Shown one piece after another: positions 21,955 through 32,399 of a stretch of DNA of 64,000 bases (its first letter is position 1; the number at the start of each line of letters is the position of its first letter). Under the pieces are notes generated by a model. That model was given only the letters and a program-made list of their open reading frames with translations, searched no databases and was not told where the DNA came from. The stretch lies in assembly GCA_023376005.1 (NCBI GenBank), contig CM042157.1, positions 70,600,177 through 70,664,176 of the forward strand, read 5' to 3'. The DNA is from Doryteuthis pealeii (Eukaryota; Mollusca; Cephalopoda; Myopsida; Loliginidae). Made by a program: the position numbers and the translations under genes.

Positions 21955-22552
21955 GTTTGGTTTGTTTTGTTTTACGGCATATCAACCTCAGTGGTTCATT
22001 TAATGCCGATAAAGTTTTGAAACAAATCAATTCTTAATGGATAATACAATTTTTTTATAAATACATTTTTCTATTTAACCCATAGATGGGACCCTAACAG
22101 GTACTACCACTCCGGGTCAGAGTGGACCAGGGAGCAATGGTGATGAAGGGGTGCTCCACATTCCCCAAACCTCCAAAACTGGAACCTCACCATCAGATAG
22201 AGTTTAACGTCATTCCCAGGACATGTAGACCCGCAGCTACCGCCTTCTAGCATCTATATGATAAAAAGGGGTGGGGTTTAACATAAGGGCAACAGGGTTG
22301 GGAAAAACATATAGCTGCTAGGGCTTGACGTGACCAGCCGATTGATCGGAGGGGGCCTCTCCGACCGCCCGTCTAGCCCAAGATAGGGCCAAAATGGAGT
22401 ACTGCATGTCAGGAATTGCTCATCCACCTGGGCTCTATCCTTAAGCATCACGGGTCGCCACCCACGGCCAACAGGTGGCCCTATTGGGGGAGTTTTACCC
22501 CTCTGCAGAGGTGCAGTCGCTGCATTCTAATGCCCCACCGACAGGGTGGAAA
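21955..22552 (-). repeat. Repeat B, long copy
   Basis: The plus strand runs from GGTTTGTTTTGTTTTACGGC through the ATAGATGGGACCCTAACAGG box, the GGGGTGCTCCACATTCCCC box and GCTTGACGTGACCAGCC, to CCCCACCGACAGGGTGG. Its minus strand has an open segment (KTPPIGPPVGRGW...) matching that at 27993-28193, and a second segment (FGECGAPLHHHCS) conserved in copies at 24281 and 62484. Read on the minus strand, copies end in (AACC)n, and most copies lack the far end. This is the pattern of a 5'-truncating non-LTR retroposon. Confidence 0.75.
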
Positions 22553-23445
22553 AGTCATGTGAGATAGAAATAGGAAGTTTAATATGAATAAAACTATTTA
22601 TTAATTGCTTCATAGAAATCTCAGTGTGGCTGATGTCGACAATGGAGGGTTTATTTTTCTAGAGTTATTTTCTTTTTTTTTAATTTGCTGTGAGACAAAC
22701 TGGTATTTAGGATGTAACCTTTTCATGTGCAACATTTATCTGCCCCAACCACAAGACATATCAGCTGCAAAACATCTGAAAAGTTATTTTTTCTTTCTTT
22801 CTTTAATTACTTCTTTTACTTTCTTTTTTTTCTTTCTTTTTTCTTAAAAATAAAAAAAGTAGTAATCCAATACAAATACAGAAGTGATGAACGAATACGA
22901 AATAAGTAAGGAATAAGTCAGGACACTATCAGGTTCAGATATTATTTTATGTAATTTAATATAGTGATAAAATCTGAAAAAAACTTGCTGAACCTTTTTT
23001 TTTTTGTTGTTTTGTTTTTTTTTTTTTTTCTTCAAGCCAATAACTCCACTTTTACAACAAAATATGTACATTAAGAAATTTTGATGTTCTAGATGATATT
23101 TTTCTTTTTTTTTTTTTTTTTTTTGCAAAATTCTATACATATTGATTTAAAAAAAAAAAAAAAAAAAGAGAAAAAAAAAGGGGGGGGGTCATGACCAAGG
23201 CCAAAGAAATTGTTTGTCAGCCGTGAAAAATAATCTATTTTTCTCCCTTTCTCCAAAAAATGATTTTTTTTGTTTTTTTGCTTTTTTTATTGTTTTTTTT
23301 TTATTTAATTATTTTTACATGGTTAGAATAAACAGTGACTAAAAGCATCAGTTGAAAAAGAAACCAAACGTTTCTTTTTTTTTTTTTTTGCTGGACTCAC
23401 AAATGAATGAAAAAAAAAAAAAAAAAAAGAAATTATAGTAGAAAC
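22553..23445. other. Low-complexity T- and A-rich stretch
   Basis: Runs of poly-T and poly-A dominate. Predicted ORFs here are poly-Phe or poly-Lys artefacts. Confidence 0.5.
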
Positions 23446-23678
23446 GGACCATAAGACCTTTAGGCACCCCTTTTTGATCTCGCTTAAGAAAGGACATGTT
23501 TTTCATTTACACCGTCAATATCAGGTTGTTGGTTAGGGTTAGGGTTAAGGGTTAGTTTTATCATTTTTTATTTTAAATCTACAAATTTGTTAAAACAACT
23601 GGATATTGACGGAGTAAATGAACAACATGTCCTTTCTTAATTGAGATCAAAGAGGTGTGCCTAAAAGTCATATAGTCC
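23446..23678. mobile_element. M2 MITE, copy 2
   Basis: The ends are GGACCATAAGACC and GTCATATAGTCC. The flanks GTAGAAAC occur on both sides, an exact 8-bp target duplication. The centre has TTAGGGTTAGGGTTAAGGG. Confidence 0.9.
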
Positions 23679-24035
23679 GTAGAAACTATGGCCTCTTTTG
23701 GGAAATATCTTAAATATTTTAAAATAGAAAGCGAGAAGAACAAGTTATTTGGAAAATATATCAAATTTAAAAGGACATTTTTAATCCGAGTAAAACATCT
23801 GACTGTATTTAAAGAACTTTTTTTTCTGTTATTTGTGCAAATATGGGGGGTAAAGAAAATTATCCAAATTATGGAATATAATTCACTTTCCATATTTTAT
23901 TGTAATACTCACACAAAAAGAAAATGTACACGATGGCCCAAAAGTCTTGTCACCCCTAAATATTGTTTTAAATTTCATTATTTTTTTGTTTTAATAATAT
24001 ATCTTATGTAATTATTTTACCACTAAAAAGAAACA

Positions 24036-24604
24036 GGTTATTTCCTATAACTCCAACGTAATCAAAGGGGAACCATTCTTGACTGATAAATTATTTATTT
24101 ATTTATTGATCTACTAGGAAAAAAGAAGACGGTTTGGTTTGTTTTGTTTTACGGCATATCAACCTCAGTGGGTCATTTAATGCCAATAAAGTTTTGAAAT
24201 AAATCAATTCTTAATGGATAATACAATTTTTTTATAAATACATTTTTCTATTTAACCCATAGATGGGACCCTAACAGGTACTACCACTCCGGGTCAGAGT
24301 GGACCAGGGAGCAATGGTGATGAAGGGGTGCTCCACATTCCCCAAACCTCCAGAACTGGAACCTCAACATCAGATAGAGTTTAACGTCATTCCCAGGACA
24401 TGTAGACCCGTAGCCACCGCCTTCTAGCACCCATATGATAAAAAGGGTTGGGGCTTGCCATAAGGGAAATAGGGTTGGGAAAATCATATAGGAAAGAAGA
24501 CAGGGTTAGGGTTAGGGTTTAGGGTTAGTTTAATGGGAAAATAAATAATTTATCAGTCAAGAGTGGTTCCCCTTTTGTTTATGTTGGAGTTATAGGAAAT
24601 AACC
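24036..24604. mobile_element. M1 MITE inside M4, itself split by repeat B
   Basis: The left part 24036-24130 and right part 24491-24604 form a complete M1 when repeat B is removed. AAGAAA lies on both sides of the whole, as expected for a roughly 8-bp duplication with changes. Confidence 0.85.
24131..24490 (-). repeat. Repeat B inside M1, with target duplication
   Basis: A 5'-truncated B copy. The host word AGGAAAAAAGAAGAC precedes it and AGGAAAGAAGAC follows it, which gives a target duplication of about 12-15 bases and marks a target-primed insertion. Confidence 0.8.
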
Positions 24605-24654
24605 AAGAAATGTAGGGGTAACAAGACTTTCGGACCATGCTGTACATTAATCTA

Positions 24655-24866
24655 CAGGGTGGTCTGAAAGTCTTGTCACCCGCTATATATTGTTTTAACT
24701 TTCATTATTTTTTCTTTTAATAATATAGTATATATCATTAATTATACTATATAATTATAATATAATTTTTTATTCCATTTCCAGCGGTTTATTTCATGGA
24801 ATTATAGTTGATTAACTAAGAGTTATATATTGGTAAGGGGTGACACAAGACTTTCAGACCACCCTG
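24655..24866. mobile_element. M4 TIR element, copy 2, complete
   Basis: The ends CAGGGTGGTCTGAAAGTCTTG and its inverted form ending ACCACCCTG are flanked by TA. The length is 212 bases, with an AT-rich core and no ORF. Confidence 0.9.
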
Positions 24867-24879
24867 TAGATATTACAAA

Positions 24880-25252
24880 TACACAAACATTAACTGTTTG
24901 AGTTGGGCGGGAAGGGAGGGAACCAGAAGATTGTGCTGAACATATTTTGTGAATTGCTAGTGTATCTAAAAGATCAGCATTCAAAATTCAAGGTTTTTAC
25001 GTGGTATTGGAGGGAAATTCTTGCAATTTTCTCAGCCATCAAGTTGGCCTATCTACTCAGCAAAAAAAAAAAAAAAAAAAAAAAATGAAAAAAAAAAAAA
25101 TAGAGAGGTGGGGGTTGCAATTGAATGACCCCCTTCTGAAATCAAATTATTATGTAAAGAGAAATCCTTATTTGTTTTGTCTTTTTTTTTTTAATTTTTT
25201 ATTTGTGTCGATTATGTTCCTTAAATTCATTCAAAGATTTCTCAACATAATT

Positions 25253-25283
<31 letters not shown>

Positions 25284-25487
25284 CTGCCTTGTAGCTAATT
25301 TGAAATTCTGAAAACTAAAATCAAAATTAAAATAACATTTTTTCAAAAATTAACTTATTTTAAAAATTATTCTAATTCATAAATTTCAAATGGATGAGTT
25401 ATAACAGCTTTTCAGAGAAAATTATTTAAACTCTTTCGATTATATAAAAAAATCTTTATATATATATATAAATAATTATAATCTTGG
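24880..25487. other. No gene recognised; poly-A and (GTT)n
   Basis: A more complex patch at 24903-25060 is open over 61 codons but matches no family known to me. It runs into poly-A at 25063-25101. A (TTG)n run lies at 25252-25282. Confidence 0.35.
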
Positions 25488-25713
25488 ACCATTTGACCTT
25501 TAGGCACCCCTTTTGCGATCTTGTTTCATAAGGACATTTTTTCATTTACACCGTCAACATCCAGTTTTTTGTTAACAGATGATTTTTAGAGTTTTTTTTT
25601 TAAATTATAAAGCTAACCCCTAACCCGTAACAACCAGATTTTGATGCTGTAAATGAAAAAAAATGTCCTTATGAAACGAGATCGCAAAAGGGTGCCTAGA
25701 GTCATATGGTCCA
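25488..25713. mobile_element. M2 MITE, copy 3
   Basis: The ends are GGACCATTTGACC and CATATGGTCC. ATAATCTT lies on both sides, an exact 8-bp duplication. Confidence 0.9.
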
Positions 25714-25864
25714 TAATCTTTATAATACTTATATATACTATTTAAATATACTTATATATAATAAATCATAAGTAATTATAACCTTATTTATCATATATGA
25801 TAAATAATTATAATATATACTAATAAATAATAATAATTTTGATCTTATATAGACTGATAATATA

Positions 25865-25896
<32 letters not shown>

Positions 25897-26520
25897 CTAT
25901 AGATAATTATAATCTTATATCTTCTTATATGTATTAAAAATAATAATTAATTATATAATCTTATATATAATGAATTATAATAATTATAATCTTATATATA
26001 CTTATTACTATTTATTATATATAAGATTATAATTAATTATCATTTATTATATATAAGTAATTATAATCTTATATATATACTTATATATAATCCATTGCAG
26101 ATTTTAGAAATAAGATTAGATATTAGGAACAAAACTTTTTTATCTTTTTTGAAATTCCACAAAATTCTTTCAGAAAATATTTTATATTTCAAACTTCTGT
26201 TTAAAGATATTTTTTGCATAAACTATAAGAACTTTTTCCTGAATTTTATTTTATTTTAAGAATCATCTAGAAAAAAAGAAGAAAAAAAGAAGTATTCACT
26301 AAATATTGATGTATTAAAGTAGAAATAGAAAAGTTGAAGGGTTTTTTTTTTTCAGTTGACTCTTAATTTTGAGATTTTTTTTTAGATGAGACAAAATAAT
26401 CTTTTCAGTTTTAGCTTTAGAATAATATTCCATAATTAATAATAGATTTTTAAAAAAAAAAAAAAAAAAATTTTTTTAAATCACATAAATAAAAAAAGAA
26501 TGGACACACAAAAAAAAAAG
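25714..26520. repeat. AT-rich palindromic low-complexity stretch
   Basis: Repeated TATATA, ATAATTATAATCTTATAT and similar words occur on both strands at 25720-26100, then A/T runs. No gene is visible. Confidence 0.6.
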
Positions 26521-26586
26521 GGGGGGAGAATTTTCTTTGTTTGAAACACGCCTGTTCAACTAAAGAGTGCTGGGTGGCGTTGTTAG

Positions 26587-26742
26587 TTATGTTTTGGCTG
26601 GTTCAGTCAGGGATTTCATATCTTTCAACATAATACCCCACTTGCCAGCAAGACCCCACTGAGGATGATCACGTTCCAATATGCCACCAAATCTGTTCCA
26701 ACATGAGGAGCTAATCTTGCTTATATCAAGTTTTGCCAACAT
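26587..26742 (-). CDS. Possible small ORF or exon, 51 codons
   Basis: On the minus strand an ATG at 26742 opens 51 codons to TAA at 26587, in a GC-richer island inside very AT-rich DNA. The product is protein-like (ISSSCWNRFGGILERD, then WGLAGKWGIMLKDM). An AG sits shortly before the ATG, so a spliced last exon is possible. I do not recognise it and see no partner exon or second copy. It may be a small gene, an isolated exon, a retrocopy fragment or chance. Confidence 0.3.
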   Translation of the reverse strand: MLAKLDISKISSSCWNRFGGILERDHPQWGLAGKWGIMLKDMKSLTEPAKT

Positions 26743-26889
26743 AGCCTTTTTTCTTCATTTATTAAAATAAAACAAAATAATATGATGTTCACGTTAATAG
26801 TAAATTTTAAAGTTTTATATTGCTTGAAGAATCAATCTGCTGAGACAAATTACTTTGTAATAATTAAATTTTTAATTAAAAAAATATAC

Positions 26890-27260
26890 AGACCATATGA
26901 CTTTTAGGCACCCCTTTTGCGATCTCGTTTCATATAGACATTTTTTCATTATGAAGAATAATTAAAGTCCAATTTCGAACTTTCTAACTGGCAAAATGAC
27001 ACTCCACAATGTCATTCAAATCAAGCAGTCAAGCAACTAATCAGAACTCAAGGAATGGAATCACCCAAGTCACCCAGATTCATGGAGTAACTTAATTTAG
27101 GCTTTTCAATAATTTACAGTCAAAATTTGTGATCAGACGATTTTTTGAGTTTTTTTTTTAATTATAAAATCCCTAACAAACCAGATTTTGATGGTGTAAA
27201 TGAAAAAATGTCCTTATGAAACGAGATCGCAAAAGGGGTGCCTAAAGGTCATATGGTCAA
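26890..27260. mobile_element. M2 MITE, copy 4, with a 170-bp insertion
   Basis: The left end ACCATATGACTTTTAGGCAC and right end GTGCCTAAAGGTCATATGGT are normal. At about 26951-27118 foreign sequence is inserted, with a CAAGGAATGGAATCACCCAA-type segment also found at 46070-46110. Confidence 0.8.
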
Positions 27261-27337
27261 ATGTAGAGAGGTAGTGGAACTAATTAAAAATCTTACTAAG
27301 ACAGATTTATAAAAAAAAAAAAGGCTAAGTTAAGCAG

Positions 27338-27565
27338 TGTTCTATTATCAATATCAGCCAGACAGTGAGGGAGTCTAAGCCCTTTACACTAGCACCAGAC
27401 CTGGGACATTGTTTCTGCATCCAAGCTGGAGCACAACACCTACCATCAGCTCCCCACTATACAGTACAAATCCAAGCTGTGCTACTCAAGCGCTGAGTTG
27501 ATGATGGCTGGTGTTGAACCCAGAACCTTAAGGTTCTGAGGTGGATGCTCTGCCGACTGAGTGTA
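27338..27565 (-). repeat. SINE A, near full-length
   Basis: The minus-strand copy includes the tRNA-like end: plus strand GAACCTTAAGGTTCTG, then GATGCTCTGCCGACTGAG. Confidence 0.8.
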
Positions 27566-27640
27566 CAAATTCTAAGTTTTTCTTCTAAGAAAAATTTTCT
27601 TTTTTTTAAACATTATGCTCATCCTGTGTGTGTGTGTGTG

Positions 27641-28228
27641 TGTTTGGTTTGTTTTATGGCATATCAACCTCGGTGGGTCATTTAATGCCGACAAAGTTGT
27701 GAAATAAATTCATTCTTAATGCATAATACAATTTTGTTTATCAACTCATGTTTTTCTATTTAACCTATAGATGGGACCCTAACAGGTAGTACCACTCCGG
27801 GTCAGAGTGGACCAGGGAGCAATGGTGATGAAGAGGTGCTCCACATTCCCCAAACCTCCAAAACTGGAACCTCACCATCAGATAGAGTTTAACGTCATTC
27901 CCAGGACATGAAGACCCTCAGTCACCGCCTTCTAGCACCCATATGACAAAAAGGGGTTGGAGCTTGCCATAAGGGCAATAGGGTTGGGAAAATCATATAG
28001 GTGCTAGGGCTTGACGTGACCAGCCGATTGATCGGAGGGGGCCTCTCTGACGCCCATCTAGCCCAAGATAGGGCCAAAGTGGAGTATTGCAAGTCATGAA
28101 CTGCTCATCCACCTGGGTTCTATCCTTAAGCATCACAGGTTGCCACCCACGGCCAACAGGTGGCCCTATTGGGGGACTCTTACCCCTCTGCATAGGTGCA
28201 TTCTAACGCCCCACCGACAGGGCGGGTG
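27641..28228 (-). repeat. Repeat B, long copy
   Basis: The same order of boxes as at 21955-22552. The minus-strand frame 28193-27993 (66 codons) is shared with the other long copy, which supports an old coding segment. Confidence 0.75.
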
Positions 28229-28373
28229 TGTGGAGTGATGAATCAATGTGGTTATTCAAAGAAAAAGTTTCATGCTGCAAATAAAAAAATTGTACTTATT
28301 TTTCATCAATTTTGACAAATAAAATATTTTTTTGAATCTCTTAAAAAATGTAACTTAAGACAGTATTTACTCA

Positions 28374-28809
28374 GTTATTTCCTATAATGCACCATATGAC
28401 CTTTAGACACCCGTTTTGCTTTGCTGATACATTTTTTTCATTTACACCCTCAACATCCGGTTGTTTGTTAACAGATGATTTTTAGAGGGTTTTATCCTAA
28501 TTATAAAACTAACCCTAACAAACATCCGGATGTTGACGGTGTAAATGAAAAAAAATTACTTATCAATCAGCAAAGCAAAAGGGGTGCCTAAAAGTCATAT
28601 AGTCCCCTATAACTCCAACCTAAAAAAGGGGAACCACTCTGAATGAATTTTATCTGTTAATTAATCTACCCATTATTTTCCCATTAAACTAACCCTAACC
28701 CTAAACCTGTTTTTTTCCTAGTAAATCAATAAATAAATAAATGAATAAATTATAAAATTCATTCAGAGTGATTCCCCCTTTTTTTAGGTTGGAGTTATTG
28801 GAAATAACC
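28374..28809. mobile_element. M1 MITE interrupted in its left end by M2
   Basis: The M1 left end GTTATTTCCTATAA at 28374 is cut and resumes as CCTATAACTCCAACC at 28606. It continues through CTAACCCTAACCC to the right end GGAAATAACC. CCTATAA(T/C) is duplicated at the break. Confidence 0.85.
28391..28605. mobile_element. M2 MITE, copy 5, nested in M1
   Basis: The ends are ACCATATGACCTTTAGACAC and CATATAGTCC. The duplicated CCTATAAY host word is the 8-bp target site. Confidence 0.85.
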
Positions 28810-28829
28810 ATTTACTCAACCCATTAACT

Positions 28830-28955
28830 ACGTTTGATGCAGGATGTGAAACAAGGTCACAAGTATGGGGCATCCTGTGAGGTTTGAATTTGCTATTCAG
28901 TAGTAATCTATCTGTGAGACTAACTTGCTAACCATTACATCACGTTTTCAGAATT
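28830..28955 (-). repeat. tRNA-like SINE fragment (family C)
   Basis: Plus-strand words GATGTGAAACAAGGTCACAAG, CTATTCAGTAGTAATCTATC and TTGCTAACCATTACAYC match the tandem copies at 45354-45675. Reversed, the last word gives an A-box-like GTAATGGTTAGCAAG. Confidence 0.55.
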
Positions 28956-29039
28956 TTTTTTTTTTTTTTGATTTTAAATTAATGTATTAAATCTGTTCAC
29001 ATACCTAGGTAGAAATATTTCATCCACAGAAAGTGGGTT

Positions 29040-29392
29040 AAACTTGCAAATAAAAATTTTCCATTTTAATTTTGACAACGATTTGCAACACATCAAATTA
29101 AATTTTGAAATTAGAATTAATTTTAAAAATCCGGTTCAAAAATACTTGACTTTTTTTTTTGGGGGGGGGGGTTAAGTCAGGTTAGTAATTGTTTTATTTC
29201 ATTTATTTAACGAATCTTGATATATTTTCTAAACTAAAATATTCATGTGCAGTTTAGAAAATATTTCAAGATTTGTTAAATAAATGAAATAAAACAATTA
29301 CTAATCTGACTTTAGTTTAATGTATTGCCAATCGTCGTCAAAATTTTCCGTTTTAAATTTTGACGACAATTTGCAAGTTTAGCCAGAAAGTG
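29040..29392. repeat. Fold-back with nested arms
   Basis: The inner arms 29178-29236 and 29252-29312 pair almost perfectly around a ~16-base loop. The outer arms (29043-29075 and 29345-29390) pair through TTTTGACRACRATTTGCAA. Confidence 0.7.
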
Positions 29393-29394
29393 AT

Positions 29395-29895
29395 GTCAAT
29401 ATATGCATTGGAAAGGCTTGGACTGCTATAGACAGATTATCGATCATCTGGAAATCTGATCTCTTTGATGAGATAAAGCAATAATTCTTCCAAACTGTAA
29501 CCATGTCAGTGCTACTGTATGGCTGCACCATTTGGACTTTAACGAAATACTCAGAGAAAAAGCTGGATGGGAACTACGCAATGATGCTGCATGCTGTCTT
29601 TAACAAATCTTGGAAGCAGCACCCCACAAAAAAAGCAGCTGCATGGCCACTTACCTCCTATCACACAAACCATCTAGTAAGACGAATGAAACATGCTGGA
29701 TAAATAAGGAAGAACTCATAGATAACATTCTCCTGTGAACACCTACACATGGACACACTAGAGTAGGCAGACCATCATTTACATTGATCAGCTCTGTGCA
29801 GATACTGGATGCCATTAGGAGGACCTGCTAGGAGTGATAACTGATAGAGGCAAGTGACGAGTCATAGTAATCTGTAGTTGGCATGACTTGATGAT
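29395..29895 (+). pseudogene. LINE reverse transcriptase C-terminal fragment
   Basis: The plus strand reads GKAWTAIDRLSIIWKSDL, a stop, then SVLLYGCTIWTL and EKKLDGNYAMML, KSWKQHPTKK and RRMKHAG. This order (IGKAWxAIDRL... LLYGCxxWTL... LDGNYxxML... SWxQHPTK) is well known from the C-terminal part of animal RTE/jockey-like LINEs. In-frame stops and the missing 5' part show it is dead. It is followed by (GAT)n-rich DNA. Confidence 0.85.
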
Positions 29896-30130
29896 GATGA
29901 TGATAATGGTGGTGATGATGATGAGATGTTTAAAATTTAGGAAAATATTTTCTTTCATTTTTTTTTTTTTACTTCAACATTTCAGAAGTTTTAAAATTCC
30001 ATCTGGATAAAAATGAATCTGGTTTTGGCCCAAGAAGGAAGTTAACGGGAAAAAAAAAAAATTTCCTCTTTGAATTTTTGACCATATAAGGAATATTGAT
30101 TTGTTGAAAGAAATTATATATATACATATA

Positions 30131-30374
30131 AGTAGTAAAGTCGTCGGTGTGGCCGAAAGTCGATATCAGCCAAACAGCAAGGGAGTCTATCCCTTTTTCA
30201 CTAGCGCTAGACCAAGGAGATTGTTTCTTGCGTCTAAGGTGGAGCACCCCACCTACCATCAGCTGCTCACTTTACCGCACAGATCTCTGTGCTACTCATA
30301 TGCTGAGTTGGCGAGGGCCAGAATCAAACCAGGAATCTTGAGGTTCCCAGCTGAACTGAGCTAAACCGGCCCTT
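30131..30374 (-). repeat. SINE A, full-length
   Basis: A complete minus-strand copy from the AAGTCGTCGG end to the tRNA-like head (plus GAGCTAAACCGGCCC). Three overlapping plus ORFs are translations of it. Confidence 0.85.
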
Positions 30375-30612
30375 TGATATATATATATATAGATATATAT
30401 ATATATCAATGTGTATGGTTTTTTACACTTGAAGAGGCAGTAGTAATCCAATGTACAGTATTATTAGAAGAGTGCTCAATATCTGTGACAGAGCGTTAAT
30501 AGATAAATAAATATTTATTTCCACTAAAAAAATTAAGCTTTCATAACATGAAACCAATGGTAGCAGACTTGTTCCCATGGAAATAAATAAATAAATAAAT
30601 AAATAAATATAA

Positions 30613-30656
<44 letters not shown>

Positions 30657-30720
30657 CTTATTACTTACTTACTTACTTACCCAATGCTGGATAGATGGTT
30701 CCATTTATTTAAATTTTAAC
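30375..30720. repeat. Microsatellites (TA)n, (AAAT)n, (TTAC)n
   Basis: Runs lie at 30379-30408, 30584-30653 and 30655-30680. Confidence 0.8.
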
Positions 30721-30837
30721 TATATATATCTTCTCTTATAATAATGAAGATTCAGTGTCTGTCTGTAAATGAAACTACATCACTGTTTATGTCACAATAC
30801 CACCAGGAATTGTTTAAGTTTAGCAAGGAGTATTTAA

Positions 30838-31130
30838 TCTATAGATAAAATCATTAATACATAGAATAAATCTTATTAATTAACAATCTATCATGAGTTA
30901 GATTTGCCTCAAAACAGTCCATGTTATTAATGCATTTAAAATCCTGAAATGTGTCTTAAATATCAGTAAGAAATAAAGGTTTACATAATATATGGTGTGG
31001 ATAATTTGTATATTGGTTTTAACAAAACCGGGTTTAATAAATAATTAATTGGTATTATTAATCTCTAATATTATTGTTTTATTCTCCAACATATTGAAAG
31101 CAATCCTTTTAATGATTTTATAGAGAAACC
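30838..31130 (-). repeat. Repeat G, inverted relative of 9040-9290
   Basis: Carries GTTTACATAATATATGGTGT, AACAAAACCGGGTTTAATAA and TTCTCCAACAT, matching the other copy on the opposite strand. Confidence 0.55.
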
Positions 31131-31319
31131 AATTAAAATTTCATTTGAATGAGTGTAATCTTTTTATATGTGTTCTTATTTAATTTCATATATTGCAACT
31201 TTTTTTAATATTCTATTTCTGAGATTAATTCATCATGGTTGGGTGTTTGTTTTTTTGTATAGATTTAATGGCATTCCATTTAAACTCTTTTTTTCGATCT
31301 ATTTAACCCCTAGCCTAAC

Positions 31320-31575
31320 AGGTTGGCTGAATTTTATGGCATGTCAACCCATGTGGGGTTATTTATACCAAAGATGTTTTATTTTATTGATTCTTGATGA
31401 GCATTGTAAAAAAAGTTTTTTTTTAAACTCATTTTTAAAAAAAACAACTTTTTTCTATTTAACCCATAAATGGAACCTTAACAGGTACTAACGCTCCAGG
31501 TCAGAGTGGACCTGGGAGTAATGGTGATGAAGGGGGGGACTCCACAGTTCCAGAATTGGAACTTCTTTATCTCTA
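31320..31575 (-). repeat. Repeat B, 5'-truncated
   Basis: Contains TTTTATGGCATGTCAACCC, ATAAATGGAACCTTAACAGG and CCAGGTCAGAGTGGACCTGG, the shared B boxes. Confidence 0.7.
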
Positions 31576-31849
31576 GATCATTCATCATGCATTGTACAAC
31601 AAAAGACAAGAATAAGACTTAGAATTTCAAACTACCTTACAAATTTCAAAACTATTTCTAATTTGAATCAATGTTCACTAAAAGTTTTTTTTTGTTTTCA
31701 AAATGAAAAATTCAATAGTCCCAATAATCTCAATAATAACAGCATTTTGGAGTGGAATGGTTATTGTCATTGGAAATGGACCTTGGGAAAGGTATGAATC
31801 CAAATATTCTTCCGCCAGTTATGGGTAAATAATAGGGCAGACTTGGCTC

Positions 31850-32072
31850 TTTAACTCTTAACGTCCACCCAGCCAGAAGTCACATTCATTTTTATAATCT
31901 ACCCCAAATGATAGTCTTTGTTTAAATGTAATATTAAACATATTTATAAGTCTTTAATTTAAGGGAAATAACAGGTAACTTTTAATGAAAAGGCAATTTT
32001 TAGCCATTATTTGATAAATGGTTATAGGAATGGGGCTCTGGACTTAGAAAATTCTCAACAGGATGTTTAAAG
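31850..32072. mobile_element. M5 MITE, copy 1
   Basis: A TTAACTCTTAACGTCC end, the AAGGGAAATAACAGGTAAC core and a CCATTCC/GGAATGGGGCTCTGGACTT box are shared with 35071-35303 (opposite strand) and 43046-43405. The ends are inverted repeats (TTAACTCTTAAC and GTTTAAAGTTAA). Confidence 0.7.
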
Positions 32073-32317
32073 TTAATCTTGGTTTGGCAACTTGTCTAGG
32101 AGAAGGAAAAATGAATTCAAATTTGTCAAACTCTGCTTAAGAAATTGCCCATGTGTCACATCTTGCTCGTATGGAGGGGGTTGGTAAATGTATAATAATA
32201 ACAATAATGAAAAATTAAATATAAATAATTATGCAAAGTATAGATGGCAAAAATTAAAAGCATTTATAAAATAAAATAAAAATCAGATCAAAAAGTTAGA
32301 CGTGGTATAAATATATA

Positions 32318-32391
32318 CATGGTGTCTACAAAGTCAAGATGCACTTTTAAATTCAAAATTCTTTAAAATCACAGACTTTATGGACACCCTG
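32318..32391. mobile_element. Very small TIR element, 74 bp
   Basis: The ends CATGGTGTCTACAAAGTC and GACTTTATGGACACCCTG are inverted repeats flanked by TA on both sides. This is a tiny non-autonomous Tc1/mariner-like element. Confidence 0.75.
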
Positions 32392-32399
32392 TATTTACG

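Larger units (their letters stand above)
23929..24642. mobile_element. M4 TIR element, copy 1, interrupted by M1
   Basis: The left end CACGATGGCCCAAAAGTCTTG at 23929 and right end CAAGACTTTCGGACCATGCTG ending at 24642 are inverted repeats, each bounded by TA. The interior is split by an M1 element, which in turn is split by repeat B. The TA duplication is the Tc1/mariner-type signature. There is no transposase. Confidence 0.85.

Noticed and set aside
24903..25088. 61-codon ORF ending in poly-Lys
   Set aside because: The end is a poly-A run, and the start has no recognisable motif or conserved copy.
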